Source: Gammaproteobacteria bacterium
GTDB taxonomy: Bacteria; Pseudomonadota; Gammaproteobacteria; UBA6429; Thiohalophilaceae
Direction of reading: 5' to 3'
Length of the DNA: 5,426 nt
Assembly: GCA_029880425.1 (NCBI GenBank)
Contig: JAOUOK010000163.1
Coordinates: 1 to 5,426, forward strand
Below the pieces are notes generated by a model that saw nothing but the letters and a program-made list of their open reading frames with translations, did not search any database and was not told where the DNA came from. Below are positions 1 to 5,426 of the stretch, one piece after another. How positions within the stretch are numbered: position 1 is the stretch's first letter; each line of letters starts with the position of its first letter. Position numbers and translations under genes: made by a program.

Positions 1-564
1 GTGGCAGTACTGGTTATGACCGATACTCCCTATGATGTCTATTTTGAAGGTGCCCAGTTTGTTCATTTTATGTTGGGCCCGGCAACCGTGGCTCTTGCCA
101 TTCCGTTATATAGACAATGGAATACTTTAAAGCGCCATCCCATTGCCCTGACTGTTTCATTACTCACTGGCTCACTAACCGCTGTACTCTCTGCCATCTT
201 TATTGCCAGGATAGGCGGTGTCACTGATCAAGCGTTAATTTCTATTGCACCGAAGTCGGTAACCACACCGGTAGCCATGGGTATTTCAGAAACACTGGGA
301 GGCTTGCCCTCTTTAACTGCCGTGGTCGTTATTCTTACAGGGATACTGGGTGCCTCACTGGGGCCATGGCTATTAGACAAATTACGCATTACTAACCCCA
401 TGGCAAAAGGTTTAGCCATGGGCACCGCCTCACATGGTATTGGTACAGGTAGAGCGATTTACATGGGGGATGTGGCTGCAGCCTTTTCCGGTTTAGCCAT
501 GGGACTGAATGGATTAGCTACAACAATAATGCTCCCCATACTTTGGGGTTGGCTGACAAATTAA
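1..564 (+). CDS. lrgB: LrgB/YohK-family inner-membrane protein (5'-truncated by window edge)
   Basis: This is the C-terminal 187 residues of an LrgB (CidB/YohK) family membrane protein. The frame is open to the first base, so the GTG at position 1 is probably an internal Val codon. Family members are usually about 230 residues, so roughly 40-45 N-terminal residues are likely missing. Recognisable motifs are YFEGAQF with GPATVALAIPLYRQ (about 14-39), SIAPKSVTTPVAMGISE (81-97), ILTGILGASLGP (111-122) and ASHGIGTGRA (143-152). Hydrophobic helices lie near 20-37, 48-72, 104-124 and 160-184. The family works with a small LrgA/CidA partner, which would be expected just upstream, outside the window. 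It was first linked to murein hydrolase and autolysis control; some members transport pyruvate, and the plant homologue PLGG1 transports glycolate/glycerate. The substrate here cannot be read from sequence. Family assignment is very secure; the gene symbol is a family label. Confidence 0.93.
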   Translation: MAVLVMTDTPYDVYFEGAQFVHFMLGPATVALAIPLYRQWNTLKRHPIALTVSLLTGSLTAVLSAIFIARIGGVTDQALISIAPKSVTTPVAMGISETLGGLPSLTAVVVILTGILGASLGPWLLDKLRITNPMAKGLAMGTASHGIGTGRAIYMGDVAAAFSGLAMGLNGLATTIMLPILWGWLTN

Positions 565-629
565 ACCTTACTCAATAATAAAGCGATCATAACTTGAGCA
601 TATCAAAAGATAATTTCATTCATCTTGAT
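565..629. other. Convergent intergenic gap with AT-rich imperfect hairpin
   Basis: This 65-bp gap separates two genes that end facing each other. Bases 602-611 (ATCAAAAGAT) pair with 622-629 (ATCTTGAT) if one A is bulged, giving an 8-bp AT-rich stem around a 10-nt loop. The sequence could lie at the end of both transcripts, but the stem has little GC and no clear U-tract follows it on either strand. It is therefore at best a weak bidirectional terminator. Confidence 0.25.
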
Positions 630-2009
630 TTAACACTCTGTCATGCTTACAGCTAATCCGCCAAGTGAGGTTTCTTTATATTTTGCAGACATTTCCAGGC
701 CGGTTTGTTTCATTGCCGCGATACAGTTATCCAGAGGCATAAAATGTTCACCCGTTTCATACAGTGCCAGTGATGCCGCGGTATAAGCTTTAATTGCACC
801 AAAGCCATTACGCTCAATACAAGGTACCTGTACTAAACCGTTAACCGGATCACATGTCATACCAAGATGGTGTTCCAGTGCAATCTCTGCCGCTTTTTCA
901 ACTTGCTGCACACTCCCACCCCGCACCGCACATAATCCTGCTGCCGCCATGGCGGCAGCTGATCCTACTTCACCCTGGCATCCCACTTCAGCACCAGAGA
1001 TAGAACTGTTATGTTTAATCAATCCACCAATTGCCGCCGCCGTCAGTAAAAACTCATGTACCTGCTCCCGCGTACCATCCTCGTGTTTCATAAAGTAATA
1101 AAGCACTGCGGGTATCACACCCGCAGCGCCATTAGTGGGAGCAGTAACCACCATTTTACCCGCTGCATTTTCTTCATTTACCGCCATGGCATAAGCACAT
1201 AACCAGTCATTTAATGTTGCATGACTGTTTTCATTTTGTAATTGTTGATAGAGATTTTTTGCACGGCGTTTAATTTCCAAACCACCGGGTAAAATACCTT
1301 GTGCTTTTAATCCATTTTCAAGACAGACTTTCATCGAATCCCATATAAAATCCAGACCCTGCTCAAGCTCGCTTTTAGATATATATCCAAGCTCATTGGC
1401 CCTTTTCATTTGTGCAATCGATTGATGTGATTCTTCACCCATCTGCATCATATCGTTTGCGCTTGCAAAGGGATATTGACAGGATTTCGCCTCAACCATT
1501 TTTAAGGGCGCGGTTAACTTTTTTATCTCGTCACTGCTACAAATAAAACCGCCACCGATGGAAAAAAATGTTTCTGAATGCACGACCTCATCATTACCGC
1601 TAACTAGCTCAAAAATCATTCCATTAGGATGCTCAGGCAGCGAATCACTTTTATCAAAAATAATATGCTTAGCCGGGATAAATCTTACAAGAACGCCGTC
1701 CTTAAGGTGCAAACAATCACTTGCCCATAATTGCTGAATGAGTTCGTTAACATTTAAACTCGTTAATTGTTCAGGTGTATATCCATGTAAACCAAGTGCA
1801 ACAGCCCTGTCGGTAGAATGACCTTTCCCGGTAAAAGCTAATGAACCTTTTAACAGGCAACGGATAAAACTATCAGGAGATAATAAAGATTCGTGTTTAA
1901 ACTGCTGCAGGTTTTCAATAAACAACCTGGCAGCGACCATCGGACCAAGTGTATGTGAGCTTGACGGGCCAATACCAACTTTAAAAAGTTCTAATACACT
2001 GATAAACAT
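630..2009 (-). CDS. sdaA: L-serine ammonia-lyase (L-serine dehydratase), [4Fe-4S], single-chain type
   Basis: The enzyme deaminates L-serine to pyruvate and ammonia in the cytoplasm using a [4Fe-4S] cluster rather than PLP. The 459 residues match the usual length of single-chain bacterial enzymes in which the beta domain (about 1-160) is fused to the catalytic alpha domain (about 180-459). Visible motifs are [13 protein letters not shown] (11-23), [20 protein letters not shown] (54-73), [18 protein letters not shown] (289-306), [20 protein letters not shown] (338-357) and [20 protein letters not shown] (382-401). Likely cluster ligands are Cys344, Cys386 and Cys397. The final residue is Cys459, which in the Legionella pneumophila structure folds back onto the cluster as an internal inhibitor. 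The ATG at 2009 begins directly with the conserved [20 protein letters not shown]; its Shine-Dalgarno is weak. The gene converges with the lrgB-like gene and diverges from the regulator. There is no frameshift or missing motif. The paralogue name sdaB would fit equally well. Confidence 0.97.
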   Translation of the reverse strand: MFISVLELFKVGIGPSSSHTLGPMVAARLFIENLQQFKHESLLSPDSFIRCLLKGSLAFTGKGHSTDRAVALGLHGYTPEQLTSLNVNELIQQLWASDCLHLKDGVLVRFIPAKHIIFDKSDSLPEHPNGMIFELVSGNDEVVHSETFFSIGGGFICSSDEIKKLTAPLKMVEAKSCQYPFASANDMMQMGEESHQSIAQMKRANELGYISKSELEQGLDFIWDSMKVCLENGLKAQGILPGGLEIKRRAKNLYQQLQNENSHATLNDWLCAYAMAVNEENAAGKMVVTAPTNGAAGVIPAVLYYFMKHEDGTREQVHEFLLTAAAIGGLIKHNSSISGAEVGCQGEVGSAAAMAAAGLCAVRGGSVQQVEKAAEIALEHHLGMTCDPVNGLVQVPCIERNGFGAIKAYTAASLALYETGEHFMPLDNCIAAMKQTGLEMSAKYKETSLGGLAVSMTEC

Positions 2010-2045
2010 TTACACTGCCAGACCTGTAAATAAAATAATAAAGCC

Positions 2046-2074
2046 ACTCTACTGAGTAACAATACACCTATCAA
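2046..2074 (-). promoter_or_regulatory. Candidate sigma70 promoter for the serine dehydratase gene
   Basis: On the minus strand, TTGATA (complement of 2069-2074, 5 of 6 to consensus) is followed after exactly 17 nt by TAGAGT (complement of 2046-2051, 4 of 6). Transcription would start near 2039, leaving a leader of about 30 nt before the ATG at 2009. The assignment rests on consensus matching only. Confidence 0.45.
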
Positions 2075-2076
2075 GC

Positions 2077-2119
2077 TATAATGAGTGTGGTTTTATCATT
2101 TTTTAATATCTCCTATACT
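2077..2119 (+). promoter_or_regulatory. Candidate -10 elements for the TolB/TPR regulator gene
   Basis: Two -10-like hexamers lie upstream of the regulator: a perfect TATAAT at 2077-2082 and TATACT at 2114-2119. Neither has a recognisable -35 hexamer at 16-18 bp (only about 2 of 6 matches), so an activator-dependent or weak promoter is plausible. The first element is only 2 bp from the proposed -35 box of the divergent serine dehydratase promoter. The remainder of 2010-2150 is AT-rich, and I see no RNA gene or riboswitch in it. Confidence 0.3.
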
Positions 2120-2150
2120 TTAAATACAATAACAATATATACATGGATTT

Positions 2151-3806
2151 ATGAAAACTATTCTTTCAGTGGGTGACTGCCAGGTATTGCCAGAGTCAGG
2201 CCAGGTTATTAACGATAACATTGAGCATCGACTTGAACCTAAGGCGATGGCTGTTCTGCTCTACATGACAGAACATGCCGGAGAAATTATTACCCGCGAA
2301 GAACTGGAGAAACAGGTCTGGCGGGGAAGTGTCGTTACCTACGAAGCCTTGACTGTCACCATCAATAAAATCCGCGCAGCCCTGGATGACGATTCACGCC
2401 ATCCACGTTATATCGAAACGCTGCCAAAACGAGGCTATCGCCTGATTGCGGAAGTCAATACCAGCGAAACAACCACGCCCTCCCCGGTTGATTCAGGCAA
2501 CAAAAAAAATATTAAACTTGTATTAGCGGCACTTATTGCCTTTGTTACATTGCTGTTCTTTACATTGCTTTACAACTTCATAACAGTGCAAACCAATAAT
2601 CAGCTCACTTTACCAGAACATCATCTCCCTTCTATCGCGGTCATTCCTTTCGCGAATAATAATGATCCTGAGCAGGATTATTTTGCAGCGGGTATTACTG
2701 AGTACCTGATTACGGATTTATCACGTTTATCAACCCTGCTTGTCACATCACGTAACTCGGTACTGGGGTTTAACAGCAAGTCTGCTGATATAAAACAAAT
2801 CAGCGAGATGCTTAATGTCCGTTACATATTAACGGGTAGCGTTCTGAAAAATAGCAGCCAAATAAGAATCGCGGTGCAGTTAACCGATGCCCGTAATGGC
2901 ATGCAGATCTGGGCGAATCGATTTGATCGAAAAATAGATGACTTGTTCAATCTGCAGGATGAAATAGTTAACCATATTATTACCGAGCTGGTGAAACACG
3001 TCGGTGGCAGTGAACAAAGCATTCTTAGCCGAAACTACACAAATAATCACCAGGCGCATGATTACTTCATTCGTGGTAACGCCCTCTACACGTCTATCTC
3101 CAAGGAAGGCAATTCACTGGCAAGGGAAATGTTTTTAAAAGCCATTGAAATCGATCCCCGCTTTGCCAGCGCCTATGGCGCAATTGCCCTGACCTATGTT
3201 GATGATTACCGGCGCAAGTGGGGAAAAAATCCTGCTGCAGCCGTCGACCGTGCTTTTGAATATGCCAACAAGGCCATCGCTATCGATAAGGATGCCGCTG
3301 TTGCCTACGTGGTACTCGCTTATGCATATTTATATGGCCGTAAGGAACCGGAAAAAGCCATCAAGGCAGCAAAGCAGGCGATCACGCTTTATCCTAACTA
3401 TGCCGATGCCTACGCCATTACCGGTTCTGCCTATTCCTTCATTGATCGCTCAGAAGATGCAATACGGGTTAATCAACATGCCATGCGCCTCAATCCCACC
3501 TCCAGTTATATTTATTTTGCCAACCTGGGGCGGGATTATTATTTTCTCAATCAACCAGACAAGGCGATCAACAGTCTGCAAGAGGGCATCTTCCGCAATG
3601 AGAATTATCTAAATGCCCATATCTACCTCGCCGCCACCTATGCCAGTCTTGGCCGCCTGAGCGATGCTTCATGGGAAGCAGATAAAATACTGACCATTGA
3701 TCCTGCTTTTTCACTCAACTACTGGGCAAGTACCCAACCCTACCGGACAAAATCCAGGCTGGAGCGTATGCTCAATGATTTATATAAAGCCGGCCTGCCT
3801 GAATAA
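2151..3806 (+). CDS. CadC/ToxR-like transmembrane transcriptional regulator with TolB-like and TPR periplasmic domains
   Basis: This appears to be a one-component regulator that binds DNA while anchored in the inner membrane. Residues 5-102 form an OmpR/PhoB-type winged helix, with RLEPKAMAVLLYM, ITREELEKQVWRG, a recognition-helix region TYEALTVTINKIRAALDDD and the C-terminal hairpin YIETLPKRGYRLIAEV. After a short linker and Lys118-Lys119, one membrane helix spans about 121-146. The rest should be periplasmic: a TolB-like domain (about 159-285; SIAVIPF, YFAAGITEYLITDLSRL, YILTGSV, QIWANRFDR), then about six TPR-like units near 303-337, 338-382, 383-417, 418-450, 452-486 and 487-519. The start is supported because the winged helix begins at once; the Shine-Dalgarno is poor. 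There is no cyclase domain, although this TolB-like/TPR part often accompanies cyclases. The only cysteine is Cys10, so redox sensing through a periplasmic disulfide as in E. coli CadC is excluded. The signal and target genes are unknown; both flanking units are candidates. Confidence 0.9.
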   Translation: MKTILSVGDCQVLPESGQVINDNIEHRLEPKAMAVLLYMTEHAGEIITREELEKQVWRGSVVTYEALTVTINKIRAALDDDSRHPRYIETLPKRGYRLIAEVNTSETTTPSPVDSGNKKNIKLVLAALIAFVTLLFFTLLYNFITVQTNNQLTLPEHHLPSIAVIPFANNNDPEQDYFAAGITEYLITDLSRLSTLLVTSRNSVLGFNSKSADIKQISEMLNVRYILTGSVLKNSSQIRIAVQLTDARNGMQIWANRFDRKIDDLFNLQDEIVNHIITELVKHVGGSEQSILSRNYTNNHQAHDYFIRGNALYTSISKEGNSLAREMFLKAIEIDPRFASAYGAIALTYVDDYRRKWGKNPAAAVDRAFEYANKAIAIDKDAAVAYVVLAYAYLYGRKEPEKAIKAAKQAITLYPNYADAYAITGSAYSFIDRSEDAIRVNQHAMRLNPTSSYIYFANLGRDYYFLNQPDKAINSLQEGIFRNENYLNAHIYLAATYASLGRLSDASWEADKILTIDPAFSLNYWASTQPYRTKSRLERMLNDLYKAGLPE

Positions 3807-3840
3807 ATTCCCCGCCTCTCTCTTTATATAAATCAATAAC

Positions 3841-3868
3841 TTGAAAGGCCATTACCCTTTCTTAACAT
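3841..3868 (+). promoter_or_regulatory. Candidate promoter with an embedded dyad, upstream of the propeller lipoprotein
   Basis: TTGAAA at 3841-3846 and TAACAT at 3863-3868 are separated by 16 bp and could serve as -35 and -10 boxes. A perfect 6-bp inverted repeat, GAAAGG (3843-3848) and CCTTTC (3856-3861) with a 7-bp centre, overlaps the -35 box and fills the spacer, which is a typical operator position. Alternatively the dyad is a feeble terminator for the regulator gene ending at 3806, since TTAAC rather than a U-tract follows it. Both readings are consensus-based. Confidence 0.3.
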
Positions 3869-3920
3869 ATTCATAATCTTTTCTTTATCCCTGGTTAATA
3901 ACTTTTCCCGTTATTTCACC

Positions 3921-3943
3921 TAGCCTGTACCCACTTACAGCTA
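3921..3943 (+). promoter_or_regulatory. Imperfect inverted repeat / leader hairpin just before the lipoprotein ribosome binding site
   Basis: TAGCCTGTA (3921-3929) and TACAGCTA (3936-3943) are complementary over 8 bp with one bulged C and a 6-nt loop. The hairpin ends 6 nt before the AAGGGG at 3950-3955. It could be a protein-binding dyad or an mRNA structure affecting initiation. A second small dyad, AATAAC (3897-3902) and GTTATT (3910-3915), lies just upstream. Confidence 0.3.
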
Positions 3944-3949
3944 ATAGAT

Positions 3950-3955
3950 AAGGGG
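3950..3955 (+). promoter_or_regulatory. Ribosome binding site of the propeller lipoprotein gene
   Basis: AAGGGG lies 7 nt before the ATG at 3963, which fixes that start. The resulting N-terminus is a complete lipoprotein signal peptide, an independent confirmation. Confidence 0.7.
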
Positions 3956-3962
3956 ATTCATT

Positions 3963-4955
3963 ATGAATACGTACAAGACAATTATACTTTTCAGCCTGAT
4001 CACAGGATTAATGGCATGTGATGTAAAAAAGTACAATACGCACCCAGACAAGATAAAATTTGACAGTGCAGCCCTGTACCCGGAAGGCGTGGACTGGGAT
4101 CCCAAGAACCACCGTTTCCTGGTCACCTCTATCCGCAAGGGTGAAATCGGTTCAGTCAAAGATGATGGTACCTACTGGGTATTTGCCAAAGATTCACGCA
4201 TGGTGTCTTCCGTTGGCATCAAGATCGATGCCGAGCGCGACCGGGTACTGGTATGTAATGCCGATCCCGGTGCAGCTGAAAAATCCAGCAAGCAAACCAC
4301 GGGTAAACTAGCCGGGCTCGCTGCATTCAGTTTATCCAGTGGCAAGCTGATTCAATACATTGACCTTGCCAGGGACATAGAGGGTGGCCACTTCTGTAAT
4401 GACCTGACCATAGATAAAGACGGCACAGCCTATATCACCGACAGCTTCTCACCCATCATTTACAAGGTCGATAAAAACTATAACGCCTCGGTACTGGTTA
4501 ACAATAAAACATTCAGCGGTAAAAGCTTCAACCTCAACGGTATTGTAGTGAAAGACGGTTACCTGCTGGCAGTAAAAATGAACTCGGGCCAGTTATTCAA
4601 AATACCATTAGATAATCCCAACGCGTTTAATGAAGTCAAACTAAAACAACCTGTCTACGGTGCAGATGGCCTGTCCTGGGGACCGGATGGCTCGCTTATC
4701 ATCATTGCTAATAACAATGCCTACGTGGGTGCGACACCCGCGATCGCCACCAATAAAGTCTTAAAATTAAAAAGTGCGGATAACTGGCAGAGTGCAAAGG
4801 TGTTAGGCCAGGCTGATACCGGTGATGTGTTTGCCACCACAGGCACAGTTCGTAACGGCCAGTTCTATGTTATCCACGCCATGTTGCACGTGTTATTTAA
4901 TCCTGAAACAAAACAACATCTCGAACAGTTTAATATCGTGAAATATAACCCTTGA
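3963..4955 (+). CDS. SMP-30/gluconolactonase-like beta-propeller lipoprotein
   Basis: This is a predicted membrane-anchored periplasmic beta-propeller. The first 18 residues form a lipoprotein signal peptide ending in the lipobox LMAC, with Cys19 as lipidation site. Asp20 at +2 predicts inner-membrane retention under the E. coli Lol rule. The mature part resembles SMP-30/gluconolactonase and NHL-type propellers: LYPEGVDWDPKNHRFLVTS (38-56), CNDLTIDKDGTAYITDS (145-161), FNLNGIVVKDGYLLAVK (189-205) and ADGLSWGPDGSLIIIANN (234-251). By analogy with SMP-30, Glu41, Asn146, Asn192 and Asp235 could form the divalent-metal site; this mapping is mine by motif and order, without a structure. Cys98 and Cys145 could form a disulfide. 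Lactonase activity is possible, but a binding or scaffold role is equally open. It follows the transmembrane regulator in the same direction and precedes a Cache protein, probably co-transcribed with the latter because no terminator is visible in the 72-bp gap. Fold and localisation are fairly secure; the substrate is unknown. Confidence 0.82.
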   Translation: MNTYKTIILFSLITGLMACDVKKYNTHPDKIKFDSAALYPEGVDWDPKNHRFLVTSIRKGEIGSVKDDGTYWVFAKDSRMVSSVGIKIDAERDRVLVCNADPGAAEKSSKQTTGKLAGLAAFSLSSGKLIQYIDLARDIEGGHFCNDLTIDKDGTAYITDSFSPIIYKVDKNYNASVLVNNKTFSGKSFNLNGIVVKDGYLLAVKMNSGQLFKIPLDNPNAFNEVKLKQPVYGADGLSWGPDGSLIIIANNNAYVGATPAIATNKVLKLKSADNWQSAKVLGQADTGDVFATTGTVRNGQFYVIHAMLHVLFNPETKQHLEQFNIVKYNP

Positions 4956-5013
4956 AGATTAAACGTATAAAAGTCTTATGAAAAACGGCTTTGTCTATTT
5001 ATAAAAAACCAGG

Positions 5014-5020
5014 AAAGGAG
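5014..5020 (+). promoter_or_regulatory. Strong ribosome binding site of the Cache-domain gene
   Basis: AAAGGAG sits 7 nt before the ATG at 5028 and selects it over the in-frame ATG at 5037. The gap from 4956 contains TATAAA hexamers at 4966-4971 and 5000-5005 but no convincing paired -35 box, so a separate promoter is possible but unproven. Confidence 0.75.
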
Positions 5021-5027
5021 AAGTACG

Positions 5028-5426
5028 ATGAAAAACATGACAAAACTTATCGCGGGATTAGTCATAATGACTGCGTCCATGAATGTGTTCAGTGCACAAA
5101 CCAAGGAGGAAGTCATCGCACTGGTTAAGCAAACAAAAATGGCCGTTGAAAAAAATGCCCTGCAGACATTAGCCAGGATAAACCGGGCTGAGCATCCTTA
5201 TAAAAACAAGGATAACCCTTCACTGTATATCTTTGTTTTTGATACTGACCTCACCGTGGTGGCGCATGCCATAAAAACTAAAGTCATCGGCAAAAACGTG
5301 AAAGGTAAACCTGATATTAAAGGCAAAAAGTTCCGTGACGAAATGCTGGTTAAAGCAAAAAAAGATGGTAGCGGATGGGTTGACTATTATTTCTTAAATC
5401 CAAAATCAAAGAAAACAGAACATAAA
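5028..5426 (+). CDS. Small secreted single Cache-domain protein (3'-truncated by window end)
   Basis: The frame is open from the ATG at 5028 to the last base, giving 133 residues with no stop in the window. Residues 1-23 look like a Sec signal peptide (Lys2 and Lys6, hydrophobic core LIAGLVIM, likely cleavage after VFSA). The mature part resembles the single Cache_2 type: an N-terminal helix EEVIALVKQTKMAVEKNA (27-44), strand YIFVFDTDLTVVAHA (67-81), the VIGKNVKGKPDIKGKKFRD stretch (86-104) and GSGWVDYYFLNP (114-125). Stand-alone proteins of this family are usually around 150-160 residues, so only a short C-terminal part is probably missing. Cache domains bind small ligands such as carboxylates or amino acids. 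With no membrane helix after the signal peptide, this copy would be a free periplasmic protein. It lies 72 bp after the propeller lipoprotein gene with a strong ribosome binding site, suggesting one transcript. Ligand and partner are unknown. Confidence 0.85.
   Translation, partial: MKNMTKLIAGLVIMTASMNVFSAQTKEEVIALVKQTKMAVEKNALQTLARINRAEHPYKNKDNPSLYIFVFDTDLTVVAHAIKTKVIGKNVKGKPDIKGKKFRDEMLVKAKKDGSGWVDYYFLNPKSKKTEHK

Noticed and set aside
1..3. GTG at position 1 as a true start codon
   Set aside because: The frame is open to the window edge and the protein lacks about 40-45 residues typical of the LrgB family N-terminus.
228..425. 65-residue open frame on the minus strand
   Set aside because: It lies wholly inside the lrgB-like gene, which is strongly supported by family motifs, and its translation resembles no family I recognise.
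275..1189. Seven CCATGG hexamers (275, 364, 398, 416, 497, 947, 1184) in the first 1.2 kb and none seen afterwards
   Set aside because: Most arise from Ala-Met-Gly, Pro-Met-Ala or Ala-Met-Ala codons in conserved helices of two genes, so codon content explains the clustering better than a recognition-site role.
2822..3022. 66-residue open frame on the minus strand
   Set aside because: It is a shadow of the TolB-like domain of the regulator; no ribosome binding site or recognisable product.
3196..3612. 138-residue open frame on the plus strand in another frame
   Set aside because: It is embedded in the TPR-coding part of the regulator, whose repeat pattern is clear; the alternative translation is rich in Pro, Ile and Arg and looks unlike a real protein.
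3843..3861. Intrinsic terminator of the regulator gene
   Set aside because: The stem is only 6 bp and is followed by TTAAC rather than a run of T; an operator or chance dyad is at least as likely, so it is not listed as a terminator.
3941..4159. 72-residue open frame on the minus strand across the lipoprotein start
   Set aside because: It overlaps the ribosome binding site and signal peptide of the well-supported lipoprotein gene and has no independent support.
4060..4311. 83-residue open frame on the plus strand in another frame
   Set aside because: It is internal to the propeller gene with no ribosome binding site or family resemblance.

Overview
The window looks like chromosomal DNA from a gammaproteobacterium of moderate to low GC. 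The basis is a single-chain iron-sulfur L-serine dehydratase very like the Legionella-type enzyme, a ToxR/CadC-style membrane-anchored regulator with a TolB-like and TPR periplasmic part, and Gram-negative envelope signals (a lipobox with Asp at +2, a Sec signal peptide). I cannot name the genus. No mobile element, CRISPR array, tRNA or rRNA was seen.

Layout. Positions 1-564 (+) hold the 3' part of an LrgB/YohK-family membrane protein gene cut by the window edge. A 65-bp AT-rich gap separates it from a convergent L-serine ammonia-lyase gene (630-2009, -). A 141-bp divergent promoter region follows (2010-2150), then a 551-residue transmembrane transcriptional regulator (2151-3806, +) with a winged helix, one membrane helix, a TolB-like domain and about six TPR units. 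After a 156-bp intergenic region containing two dyads come a 330-residue SMP-30-like beta-propeller lipoprotein (3963-4955, +) and, 72 bp later, the start of a small secreted Cache-domain protein (5028 to beyond 5426, +), cut by the window end.

How the parts may fit. The left half touches pyruvate metabolism: the dehydratase makes pyruvate from L-serine, and some LrgA/LrgB-type systems move pyruvate or related small acids. The right half is an envelope set: a regulator whose sensing part faces the periplasm, a lipoprotein whose +2 Asp predicts inner-membrane retention, and a periplasmic Cache protein of a ligand-binding family. That these form one signalling pathway is inference from gene order. 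The regulator is also divergent from the serine dehydratase, so it could control either side.

Nothing here is clearly a new defence or mobile system. The best leads are the regulator/lipoprotein/Cache cluster, the conserved C-terminal cysteine of the dehydratase, and the dyads upstream of the lipoprotein.
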